64,000 bases of DNA from NCBI RefSeq assembly GCF_030867145.1, contig NC_134414.1, positions 126,740,465-126,804,464 of the forward strand, read 5' to 3'. The DNA is from Opisthocomus hoazin (Eukaryota > Chordata > Aves > Opisthocomiformes > Opisthocomidae). Positions 1 through 12,100 of this stretch are shown in pieces (within the stretch, counting starts at the first letter, position 1; every line of letters starts with the position of its first letter). The notes under the pieces were generated by a model that was given only the letters and a program-made list of their open reading frames with translations, searched no databases and was not told the DNA's origin. The translations under genes and the position numbers were made by a program.

Positions 1-2739
1 CTGTACAGCTGAGCATAACTTCCTTTGCAGGAAGAAAGCTGGAATTTGTTACATTAAATTTCAAGAGCATATATAAAAAGTGAAATCAGGGAAAAAAAAT
101 GGGGAACCTCCCCAAGAATTATGATGTTATAGGATTCTTACGGTGGCTAGATCGAAAACGCATCAGAAAAGCAGCCGCTTTTCCCTGATGCACAGGGCAT
201 AGAACTTCAGCTAGGTATCTTGGTAAAGCAGCACAGTGCCACACTGACAAACTGGAATTCAATAGGATAACCTTTCAGCTGGATAACTTTACCCCACCCA
301 TTCCCGCCCCCCCCCCCCAAAAAAAAAGTGCAGAGGAAGTACTAGAGAGGAGCTGTGTCAGCCCCAGTGCCGACAAACAGTAGAGTACCAATTGAAAATT
401 TGACATATGGGTGTAATAAATAACACTTTGGATTAAAGCAATCAAAAAAGTATGTGTATATATATACATAATTATTTTAAGCAAAACAGCTTTTCTGCTG
501 ATATAGAGGAACAGAATGCACAGCAAGACCATCGAGGCTGTGCCAGAAGTTATTTAAGGCACTTGAAAACAGAAAGAAACATAAATCATATGTCAAAAAC
601 AAGCATACATGACTGAGGAATACAATGGAACCAACATTATTCAAAGGGCATTAAAGACAAGACACAAAGTTAACTACAACGGGACAAAATGCATCAAGAA
701 CATCTTTGTTGGCATACAGTAAGGAGAAATAAAGGAAAACAAAACATTCTTCCTAAAGAGAAGATGATGCAGCACTGACTCCCTTGTGCCACAGACTTCA
801 CCAAATGGGGAAGCATCCTCAGCCTCCCAGGGTAACTAATGGGAGAGGAGACCACGGGCTGGACAGGCGAGTTTCACGCGAGCTGTCAGACGTGGACAAC
901 ATTCCCCTGCAAGAGGTCGGGAGCTGCAGGACACGATCTCCAATGCAGGCGGGAGCACCCTCATGCCAGCGGGGCACAGAGAGACACCAGAGGGCTGGAG
1001 ACAGGCAAACACAGCACCAACTTGTGTTGAGGAAAAACCACCCACCGCTTCTATGGGGACAGTCAATCGCCCAGCCTAACGCCACTGCGAGAGCTGCCCT
1101 AGCTCTGTCGAAACCTGGGACACTCAGTACCACACGCCTGACGGGACAAAATGGGACCGGTTTCCACCGGCAGACCACTCTCTGGTCTGTTAGGGAGGCA
1201 CGCCACCTTGATAAAAACACGATTGATTCATTTGGTATGGTCCAAGTCTTGATAACCTGGATAGCTTCGCAGAAATTACGTTCCTAAATTAATTGTGACA
1301 ATAGAATAAAAGTCTCATTTCCAGTCTTTGCTCCCTCTGTCCTCCTCTTCCTCCTATACAAGGCCTTTCAAAGGATAAATAGACAGGTACTTCTCTGCAG
1401 TTCTTCAGTGTCTACTTGATCTCCATGGGAAGTTCTCTGTTGTTATGGGATAATTAGGAAATTTCATGCTGCTTGGACCTGTAAAAACGCACATCTCTTT
1501 CTGTAGTGGTTAGGAAGTGGTAGGTTTGTTCCAATAAAACCTAAATTAGGACAGCATTCCCCTGTCATTATCTTTGACTTCTCTGGGAAACCAAATCACA
1601 GAAAGGAAACATTTAACTGCCATCTCTAATCCAGCTGTGTTTGCACAACTGAAAAGGACCCAATGCAGTCTCCTGGCTGCACTCAGGACTGGAGCCCAAA
1701 CCCTACTTGCCTCATAAACACACAGTATACGCACATCTGGAAAAAGAGGAAGAAAATTTTAAACAGCGTTGGGAGGTAAACTACAATGAGTAACAGATCT
1801 TTAAGAAAATGATAGTCATATGGGACACGTGAGAAAGCGCATTCTGAGACAGTAGAAGCTGCTTTTAATCTTGAATTTCACTGATGTGCAGTTACATGCT
1901 TTGTTAACGAATTGCACATCCAGTGAACATTATGGGAGGATTTCTGAAAATGCTCCTTCAATTTTAAACAAAAATTAAACTCTTCGGCAAATGAAAATGA
2001 TGGAGGACTTCCCTTCTTTGAAAACATTAGCTTAAATCAGTTTTTATAAGACAAATATACTTTCACGATAGTAGGTAGAAAACATTGGGCTGAGTTTAAG
2101 CATGCGTGACTCATTTCACGAGTAATGTCAGGAGTGCATCAGAACTGAAATTTTAACCACACACAATTTAATGAATTTTACATTTTAAACTGCTGTTATT
2201 GAAATGGTAACCAGAGTCTCTTTATACTTCTTGTAACTTTCCATTTCCTAGAAAAAATGATTTAATTAAAGCTGTAGCACACAAACACCAGCTCCAAAAG
2301 CTTACAATCGCAAAACGGCTTGATACCATCTGGTCACTAGCAGGTACGCAAGGAGAGGATCTCTCATCAGTATCACCTCAAGAGCAGTAGAAAGCAGACC
2401 AAAGGATTTTGGCACAATGTAAGAGGCTGTAGACTTTAGCCAGATGATTTCTATGCATTTCTACTACGCTACAGGGCACATGGTCTACACATTCAAGGGC
2501 AGAGAAGCTTTACTTTGCATCAAAAGACAGACAAATGGGAAGGAGCATCATAAAAACCAAGCAGCACCTAAGGATCAGATCAGTCAGACATCCATCAAGG
2601 AAAACTTCAGTATACTTGATTGCACTCTGGTGGACTAATTTTTTTCAGATTTCTGCCATCTTTGTACTTCTATCAATCTATCTCAAGATCTTCTAGAAAT
2701 CAAGCACGAGATGTTGCGGTTGCAAGTCACAATGAGACA
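1..2739. other. Intergenic, with a GC-rich patch at about 820-1240
   Basis: Mostly AT-rich sequence with no recognised gene. The GC-rich patch keeps frames open on both strands (784-1287 plus, 819-1220 minus), but neither product resembles a known family. It may be an old repeat. Confidence 0.6.
307..327 (+). repeat. C12/A9 homopolymer pair
   Basis: Twelve C directly followed by nine A. Simple low-complexity sequence with no associated gene. Confidence 0.9.
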
Positions 2740-2900
2740 TGAGAGTGATGACATATGGGAATTGCTGGTCATTATTTGATCTCATATTATTTTCAATAAT
2801 GCTTTGCTGTCACAATAATTTGCATTCTTATTAAGATGAATTAAGATCGCCATGTTGTATCATGACATACCTCATTAATACAAAGCAGCTTTTTACCGTT
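2740..2900. promoter_or_regulatory. Candidate conserved non-coding element with POU octamer
   Basis: AT-rich but low in simple repeats. It contains a perfect octamer ATTTGCAT at 2818-2825 with homeodomain-like TTATTAAG and CATTAAT sites nearby. Called only on motif clustering. Confidence 0.25.
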
Positions 2901-5900
2901 TTCAATAATATACATTTTCACAAAAAGCCCTATGTCCTTTCACTAAAAGGCTCATAATGTTAAATTACCTATTCTATATTTTCTCTGCGTGAGCATGACA
3001 AACACATTCTACAGTTTCTTTGTGTATTATAAAGTATTGCACGTACACAGAGGCAACATTTTACTTGAAGTATAGTGGAAGAACAACTATTGCATTAATA
3101 CTACCCTTGTACTGTTTCTGGCTTTCATACCCAGAGATAACACAGTGCATTAATACACTCCAGTGGATTTAGGCTAACGGCTGAGTAATGAAAAGATAAG
3201 CATTTATAAAACTTGATATGATACTGGACCAAGACCAGGTACAGATGCCCTGTGCGAAAGTAAGTGATGGGGAATAAAAGATGTTCCCTCTACCCCCATA
3301 TGCTATTTATTTTGACTTGGGAACATGATATAATTTGAAATACATGCTCTCCAGGCAGCATGATGGAGAAATTTCCTCTCTAAAAAGCAGGAAGCTATTT
3401 TTCAAATGCTACCTTTTAATTTTGAAAGAGGCTGCATTCAAGCTAGAATATCAGCTACCAATATCTTTTAAGTGATCTGAACCATGACAAGCTTAGCCAG
3501 CAATAGAAAACCCATACAATCTATCCTCTATTGTCTGAGGGTTAATATAGTTATACCAAGCCTATTACTTCTGAGCCTCCTAATGAAAAATGTTCTATTT
3601 AACAAAGTGAACATCAACATCCTGAAGAGGTTCCTCTGCTATCTGTCTTCTACCTTTAATTTTAATTAAGAAAACAAATGGACAGTAAATTTGAAGCAAA
3701 GAATCAACATTAATCTCTAAATCAAAAGGATTTATATTGAGATTACAATTAATCACATGCATGAAATATCTTATTTAATAGGGTGATGCCCTCAGTTACT
3801 TTGTTTAATCACTAAAACAATTCAATTTCCAAAATTAGAATTTGGATCCACTCCAAACATATCCCATTAAGATCATCAATGCAGCAAGAACAGCAACACT
3901 AAACCTCTGGAAAATAAGCTCTTCAAAACCTTTTTTATTCCTAAACTGAAGAATGTTAAGTGTGCCCAGAGAGAGCGACCCTCAGTTGAAAATAGAGGGG
4001 GGGATAATGCGGCATCTAATCAAGGAGGCAACCCAGGACATTTGCACTGAAACTTGTTGGTGACCTTACTGAATCCCCATTCAAATAAAGGCCAATAGGC
4101 CAGATTTTAGCCTCGAGTAAGCAAATAAACTCCACCACATTCCTGGATTTCCCTCCAGTTACACCAGATGTGATTTTGGTTAAATAATATAGAGAGGATT
4201 CTGCCATCATCCTTAATAAAGAGCAGAGAGGACACCACCTTAGATTTGCACTCAGAATCACCAGCTGTTGTGCAGGATATTGCACAGAGATCAGGTCTTG
4301 GCCCAGATGCACAGACAGGCTGTCATCAACACACAGGCTCCTGGGTACTCCAGTGACAGATTCTACGGCTGGGTAAGCCTTTTATTTAGGCTAACTTTTT
4401 CTTCAGCCACCTTATTCAGAGTTACCATAACTGTTTTCCTCGCCTGCCTGTTGTCAAAAAGGGACAATCAAGTATCCTTAAGAAGCAGCTCTCATTTTCC
4501 TCAAAAACATGTGGAGGTGGTAGGGGGATTTGAGAAGGCAAACCAATGCAGTCAGTTGTGATTTAACCTAGCCATAATGTTTTAGCCAGCACATGAAAAC
4601 ATGGCTAGAACAATATACTGAAACATGAATTTACACACACACGTCTTTTACCTCAAGCCAAATGCCATCAGTCTTCAGATATTGCCTCAGCAAGATTAAC
4701 ACTCCGCTATTCATTACATGATCAATAAGCCTGTCTCCTCGCAGGCTTTTTTCCTCTTCCCCCACTTAGCTTCCACTCTGTGGCAGGACGGATTTGTTTA
4801 AAGGTGTGGTGTACTTTAGCTGACGACTGCCCAATAGTTTCTGTTCTTCTCTTGTACTCTAGCACTACGTCTCCCCCCTTTATAAAAAAGGAGCGAGGGG
4901 CAGAAATCAAGAAGAAAATGCATCCTGGTGTTCTGGACACCCCAAACTGTGCTCGTAGGATAATGCCTGTGTCATATCCTAATAGAGAAGACCAGTCACA
5001 TACTACTTTCTCACTTAAATGACACTTCTCATCTAAAAAGTAATTTTTCAAGTAGATTTTCCTCGCTCCACATGCTCTGAGTCACGCTGCCAGGAGAGAA
5101 CCAGCCTTTCTGGCTCCCTGCCTTCCTCCACATGCTAAACCTTCTCCAGTGGCACCTCAGCCATCTTCTTCTTTTCCTCCTTCACATGGCTCCAGTCACT
5201 TACCGCTCTGCAAACACTGGCAAACCCAGAAGAGCAAAAAGCATACCCAGTGAGGGGCTCCAAAGCCAGACTTGCCACTGAGACCCCCCCCCAGAGGATC
5301 CTCACCTTCAAACCTTGCTTCTGAGACCCCCCCACTGAGAGACACCTTGGCCAGGGGGCAACCCCAACCACAAGAGACACCAAAACTTACCCTCAAACCA
5401 TTAGCCCACCTCTCTGCCCAGAATGAGTGAATGACTTTGCTCCTTCCTCCAGTCCTTGGGAAAACACAAGTTTATCTGTTAAAGCAAGGACCCAAAGGTA
5501 CTTTGAGTCTACCGTCAGACAAAAGCAGAGATCAGCATGCAGGAACACACTCTGGGCATTTTCCTCAAGCACACACTTAAATGCACAATAAAACTAGTGT
5601 AGACGGGTGCTCACAGAGATGTAGAGACAGAATTGGAAGTCCAGACCCACCACAGACCACAACAGGTCAGGGTGCCTCACACACGCCGGCGGAGGGGGTG
5701 GCCAGAGTGCACATGGGAGCTTTCCGCACCCCGCTCCCGGGCCCTCCCACGCTCAGTGGCTGTGGGTGGAGGCAGGGATTGGAGAGAAAATACTCCAAGC
5801 AGTTTAGCAGCCTTTTAAATACAAGCCCTATGGGGAAAGCAGTAAGTGGTGGTTACCCAGGGCAGGAGCTGAAGGGTTGTGCAAACTACAAGTCTAAGCT

Positions 5901-8379
5901 CTCGCCGAGTGTGCATTGGCTGAATATTAACAAAATGCAAATCGCATAACAATTTAGATAAATTTGCAGGACAGTAAGGGACATCACTACAACCTAGTGA
6001 AAACCTAACAAAGACACAGGGGGTTGTCGTCTTGCTAAATAGTTTAGTGCTGTATTGTATTACAGGAGTTTTATGAAGCTTCTGTTTAAACTTCTTCCTC
6101 TCAAAATCTTCTTCAGGTACAAAGATACTTTTATAGCACCTAATGCTCTTCAGAAGTTCTTTTTGAAAAGAAGAGACGTCCCACCTACAAGGCCTTAGAG
6201 TCAGGACTATTCCCTAACCAGGCTTCCTATCTGCTGAGAAATGTTATTTTGTTACCTTCAGGGACAATATAGGCCTCAATTTCGCTGGGTTTCTGATGCA
6301 TGTGGATGAAGTACTAGCAGTTAACATAAAAACAGGACTATTTACTGGATGGGGCACCATTTTATATTAAAAAAAAAAAAAAATCTTCTCAGCCAGCTCT
6401 GCAGCTTGTCTTCTTGACAAGTCAGCTACCATGTTGCCTTCAGGCAAGAAATAAAGAATATTAACCAACAAATCAAGTAAACATATCTTCCTGCATGCTT
6501 TTGGAGTACATCAAGGTAACGGCTTCCTAAATAATTCTTGGTTTTGCTGGTGCAAAACCAGAAGCAGGATATATGCAGCAGCAACCCACCTCACCTGTTC
6601 TGAGCACCTATGGTGATTTAAAGGGCATCAAGAGCAAAGCATTAGGCTTCTCTCTTTCATAAATCCTATTGTGATAATTTCGGCAAGAAGATGCAACATC
6701 TGAAACCAAAGGCGGTCCCAAGAAGGCAGTCCACTTCATGACCAAGGGCACCTACTCCAGCAGCACCACATGTCCGTCCCCTCCCCCCAAGTCCGCATCC
6801 CCCTCGAAGCCGTGCCACCTGTGGGCTCCTCGGGGCAAGGACAAGGTGCTGCTGCAGAGCCCGTGCTGCTTTACAGCGGTCGTGCTCGGCTGGACGAGAC
6901 TCAGCCAGCCATTGCCACCCCACACAGCTTCCTCAGGCCCGTAGGGCCGGGGAGGGTTGATTGATCACATTAATGGGGGAAACAGTACACCTCGCACTGG
7001 GGGAAACCGACCCTTCCCGGTGGCAGTAGAGGCCCTGCCCAGAGCAGCACTGATGCTAAGGAAAGCGGAGTGATTAATGGAGAAGAATTGATCCACCCGG
7101 TCCTTGTCAGGCGGCCAGCTGCTGCCTGAAACAAAGAGGTCTATGTGTAACGCTACCATGCAGTCACTCCGATCATGCCACAGCTTATAATACCTCCACA
7201 TACATTCCCCCACTTAAGTCCGCCCTTCCTTTTAAACAGCTACTTATTCACTAAACAACCTCCTTTTCTATGCACTTTGGAGACTGACAGTGGAAAAACA
7301 TCCTCGAGGTATGGCAGCCTTATCCACCTAACTCCCCCACAGAGCATGTCCCACTTTCTCTCAGAAACAAGGGCATAAAATGTTTTCAGGAAAATCAAGG
7401 GCATCCAGGCCAAAGAATCTCCTCCAAAGAATACAGAAAGATGGAGGGAGGTCTTGTGAAGCTTCCCTGGCTGAGATAAAGTTAGTCAACAAGTAACGAA
7501 GGAGCTAGGAGGGAAGAAATGCATAGCTTCCAGGGCTGAAGCGTACTGTGCCAAAACCTAGCTTGGACCAGACACAATGAAGGATTATTGTTTTCTGTTG
7601 CCGTTTGTCATTGCATGTCACATCTATGAATTTCTTTTTTTTTAATCTTGATACATTTTCTTGAATAAACAAAAACTCTTTATTTAATTTCTTGTCACGG
7701 TTGGGCAAGAGAGTCACCTCAATCCCTCTACCAAGGGCAGAAGCACACCTCTCCTTCAGATTTGACCCTCAAACCTCATTAAATTCAACATTGTCCTTGG
7801 GGCCCAATGTTTGCACACAATGTGCCCGAAAGCGGAAGGGAGGGAGCAGAGACGCGCGCACCCCCCGCAAATAGAAGGCTGACTGCTACCCCCACCGTGA
7901 GAGTCCCCAGGGCAGAGCTCTGCTAACAAAAAGGGGCTTTGCAAATACCACGCTAGATAAGCACAGTAGCAAAGGCAGCTTTTGGCATCTGTTTATCATT
8001 AAAGATAAGCTCACCTGAACGGCTGGGGAAACGGCCCACCTGTTTTTAAAAATAGGTTTCATCTCTTTCTCACAGCAATCTGCCTGTGCTGAGTGATGCT
8101 TTAAAAATACACCGGGACACAGTGCTAACACTGAAGCATTTCCTTACCCAGCCGGGCAGGGATAAGATCTGCATCTCACAAAAGGCCAACATATGGTGTT
8201 GATAGCTCCCTGATTATGTCAACATTTATTAGTTAAGTAAAAATCACCAGTCTTCTTTAAAGGAAGGAGCCCAGATGCCTGCAATTAATATTTCTCCACC
8301 CCACTGAAGAAACTGTAACATAATTCCTAACATCTCTACTTGAAAAGGCTCAAAACTCACAAATTATGTCATTAGAAAC
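2901..8379. other. Intergenic, nothing recognised
   Basis: AT-rich unique-looking DNA with moderate GC patches near 5580-5880 and 6700-6960. Short open frames only; no gene, RNA or repeat family was recognised apart from the poly-A run. Confidence 0.6.
6369..6383 (+). repeat. Poly-A run
   Basis: Fifteen A after TTTATATT. No retrogene-like sequence was recognised upstream of it. Confidence 0.85.
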
Positions 8380-9180
8380 AGCAACGGGTAACAAGAGGTT
8401 CAGTATAATGTATTTTCATTAGCCGAGGCTAATTGGAGCCAAATGAGTAAAACAATGCTGTAAGGGCGAGCAGCAGAAATCCTTCGGTCTTTAGGAGACG
8501 AAATAAATGAGGGTAATCAGCAGTGTATGCAGAATACGGCATGTTCAATTAATATAAACAGGATAGCAGTCAACTGCAGCGCTCTGCCGGGGCCCAGACG
8601 AGTGCTGGTGGGCAGCAGATGTCTTATTATATTGTACAAACACAAGTAGTATGGCAGCCCAAGCCAGCGAAAACACTCGGGTTTGAGGGACACCCAAGAA
8701 TCAGGGCTGGGGGGAGGAGGCGGGTAAAAACCCCATGAATTGCCACTGAAGGAAATTCGGCCAAGCCGAGCGGAGGTGTTCGGAGAAGCCAGCATGGACC
8801 TGGGGAGGAGATGGAGAAAGGGGAGGAGGCAGCTGCCTGTCACATTAGAGGAGAGACAGTCGTGGCAGCTCTACCCTTGGCAGCTCTAACACTTGCCACC
8901 TGCACACACAGATATTTTTGTGGGGGTGGATTATCTGATCCATCCTCCTCCTCCTCCATCTTTTCATCATGTCAATTTAATTGTTACGGTAACGATAGTA
9001 AATTGATTTTGCAATTTCAGCTTTCAGATCCTTCTGAAGTGAGAACAACCAAATTTGTCTTTCACTTCAATCTTCTTCTCAATAAGATCAAGGCTGCTGT
9101 CCCTCAATTTTCTCTTCTTTTAGAACAGAGAATAATGATGAGATCCCACTTCAGCATTTGGCTCTGATCTAATCTGTGGC
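8380..9180. promoter_or_regulatory. Candidate regulatory block with homeodomain-type sites
   Basis: Contains TCATTAGCCGAGGCTAATTGG, an imperfect palindrome of two TAAT-type sites, and, further on, CAATTTAATTGTTACGG. No repeat family was recognised across about 800 bases. The 118-codon frame at 8811-9167 shows no recognisable domain. Confidence 0.25.
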
Positions 9181-12100
9181 AGAGTGTGATATTTTTTTGT
9201 TGTTCCCTTTAGGCAAATCCCCTTTTTTAATATTACACTTTGGGACTTCAGGCTTTAGAGATTATGTTATTTTATAGCTCAAAAGTCACAAAATGCACGT
9301 GCTTTTTCAAGTTACTGGCATTTTTATGTAATTCCTGATTTTTTTTTTTTTTTTTGTAATTCCCAAATAGGAATTATCATCTTGTTTTCCAAGTACTAAG
9401 TCAATGGTTCACATCCCTGTGCAGCCAACACTGACGTCTACTGTACAAAATCTACTGAATTTAAGCAAATTACACGAAAGCTTAGGGAGCTATCTATCAC
9501 TCACATCCACAGACATCTTGCCTACTTTTCATATTCTGCAAGACAGTAATAACATTCTGCAACCATTAACGAAATTACAATTTCATGATCAAGTCCACAC
9601 TAACAAATCCTGGCTTTCATCATTTAACATCACTAGACGATGCTCTGGTGACTTAAGCGGTTTATGATACACGTTCTCAGTCAAACACCAATTTTATCTA
9701 TTACCAATTCCTTAATTCTTCTTTTAGCATTTGATACATGCAGGTTTGGGGGTTTTTTGGTCTTAATTCCAAGATTTCCTCTCTGTCCTTATTCTCCCCC
9801 AGAAGAAAATAGCTTTCCCACTAAAGAAAGCCGGGGATAAAGACAGATGTTAAATACTAGCAAGGTCAAATAGTCGTATCATCATGAAACTGAAGGTGAG
9901 TGAGCATTTTTCTTCTGGGCCGTATTGCATGGCTGGTGTCTGAAAATTAAGGCAGACAGCAAATCACACAGGAGCTATCTATGCAATATGGCCACAAGAA
10001 AAATAAAGAGTCAAACATATAAGACAGCGTATCAGGAATGGCTTGGGAAAGTGTCACACACAGGAGGAAAGAGTTACAATTAATTATGTGTAGTAAGTCA
10101 CACAAAACTACTGATGAGCAGCTGAACATTCGTATCCATATGAGATGTTAAAATACGGTCAAAGTTCCTGAAGTCTGCCTAGACTTTTTCCTCTTAGCTC
10201 TATTTGTTGGTCCCAGGAATCTATCTATCCTGAATCAAAAAAAAAAAATTACTAGTACAAAATCAAAAAATCCTAATCCTGAAAGAAATTTTTGGAAAAT
10301 GCCTGAGGCTATGTCACACAAATAATGCTTTAAAACTCTAGTAGAGGCCACCACATAAACCCTGCTACTGCCGAATCTCAAATAAGCACATGAAATCCGG
10401 AGCAAAAAGTTAAGCTGAAAGAATGAATCCAAGTAATCCACTAAACGCTTCACAAGCGGCAATTGCTGGCACTCTCTCTTTCTCTCCTGCTGCTATCTTT
10501 TTTATTCTGTACCAGTCAAATCGTGCTGAGAGACATTAACTTTTCTGCTGTCTTCTGTGGAGGAGATAGAATGAGTTATACGGCAGACTATGCAGATCAC
10601 CTGAAATAAGTGAAAGCGCGAGTCTGAGCTGACCAAGGCTGTCCGTCTGCACTACCAACAAGAGATCAGCTCCTTGGATCGCTTACAGACACTACAAAAG
10701 ATGCCTGACTTAGGTTTAAACTGTTTTTTCATAGAAAAATGTATTCCAGTGGTATTTCCCTGTGAAATATTGGAGAAAATGAAAGAGATGACTGATATCC
10801 ATGCATTTTTTTCTGTCCTGAAATTGCTAGGTTGCCACTAACATCAAAATAATTCTGCTCCCTTCTTCCCTCAGTGGCTTGTGGCAAGGAGAAACCTAAA
10901 GGAAGAAGCCGTACGTCCAAGATGAAATCCAACAACTCTTTTTAAAACTAGAGAAGAATCAGTGAGGATAGGAGAAAAACCTCAGCACTTATTTGAAATG
11001 AAATCCTGGTCCCAGTTAAGATAGCGGTGAAACTCCCACGAAGTCTATAGATTTGCCCCTTCTGCTTTCTTGCACTCCTCCCCCCATTTTTAAGTAACCA
11101 AGCATAAAATGGTTAAAAGGCAAAACTTGAAGTATTTCTGTAAAAAAACCAAAACTACACCCCCCCTCAAAACCACAAACCCACACACTTTCAGGTAGGC
11201 AAATTCCGGTGACATTCATTTCCATTTTAGAAATTATTCAGGATGAGTATTTCTATTAACATATGTATATTTTGAGATGCAGATGAGAACAATTTTCTAG
11301 AAGACCACAAAAAGAACATAAGTCAAAAGATGTTTACCCCAAGCACAGTAACCAAACCACCTTCAAAGTCAAATCTTAGAGATTTTGCTAATATCTCAGT
11401 ATTTAGTTTTCATATGAAATAGCGGGAGAAGGGATAGAAGGATAGTTAGAGGGAGTAAGTTGCACGTATTTCAGCACATAACTGAGATGTTTAAGATAAT
11501 GTGTTTGCAAAAGTAGATGTCAGCGAAGTCCCCACTAGCAGAGGCTCAAAGGAGCTGCTTAAGGTCAGAAGTCATCCAGACTTCAGCTCCCGGAACCGAT
11601 AAACGCATCCTGCAAGACCTCTGCGTGCCCTGCCCTGGGACTCACAGCAGTGCCCTGCTTGGCATCAGTCTCCCCAGGCAGGAAGCTCAGCCAGAGCGTC
11701 AGGGGGAAGAGCGAGGAAGAGAGGAGAGCAGATGCAGTAAGCAAAGAGAATGAAGCCTTATGAATTGGAAGAGAGGGTGTCTTCCTCAAATCTGATCTGA
11801 AATGAGTCTGTTTACTGTAACAGGGAATGCAGTATGAACTCTTACTTTTTGGTTTTTAAGGTGTTCCTCTAAGAAAAGTAAGATCATCTCCCTTCCCCAA
11901 AATAATCTTAGTAGAACAAAGATACTTCAGGATTTCCAGATAAACAGAACTTGTTGAAGAACCTGTTTTTCCACATTACATGTACAAGTGTGTATAAATA
12001 CCTTAGTTTAGCTTTTACTGTATAGATTATGTTATGTAGGGCAAGTGTCTTGTGAGCCAGATCACAAGAGATACTACTAGGCAGTCTACCTGCAGCCATT

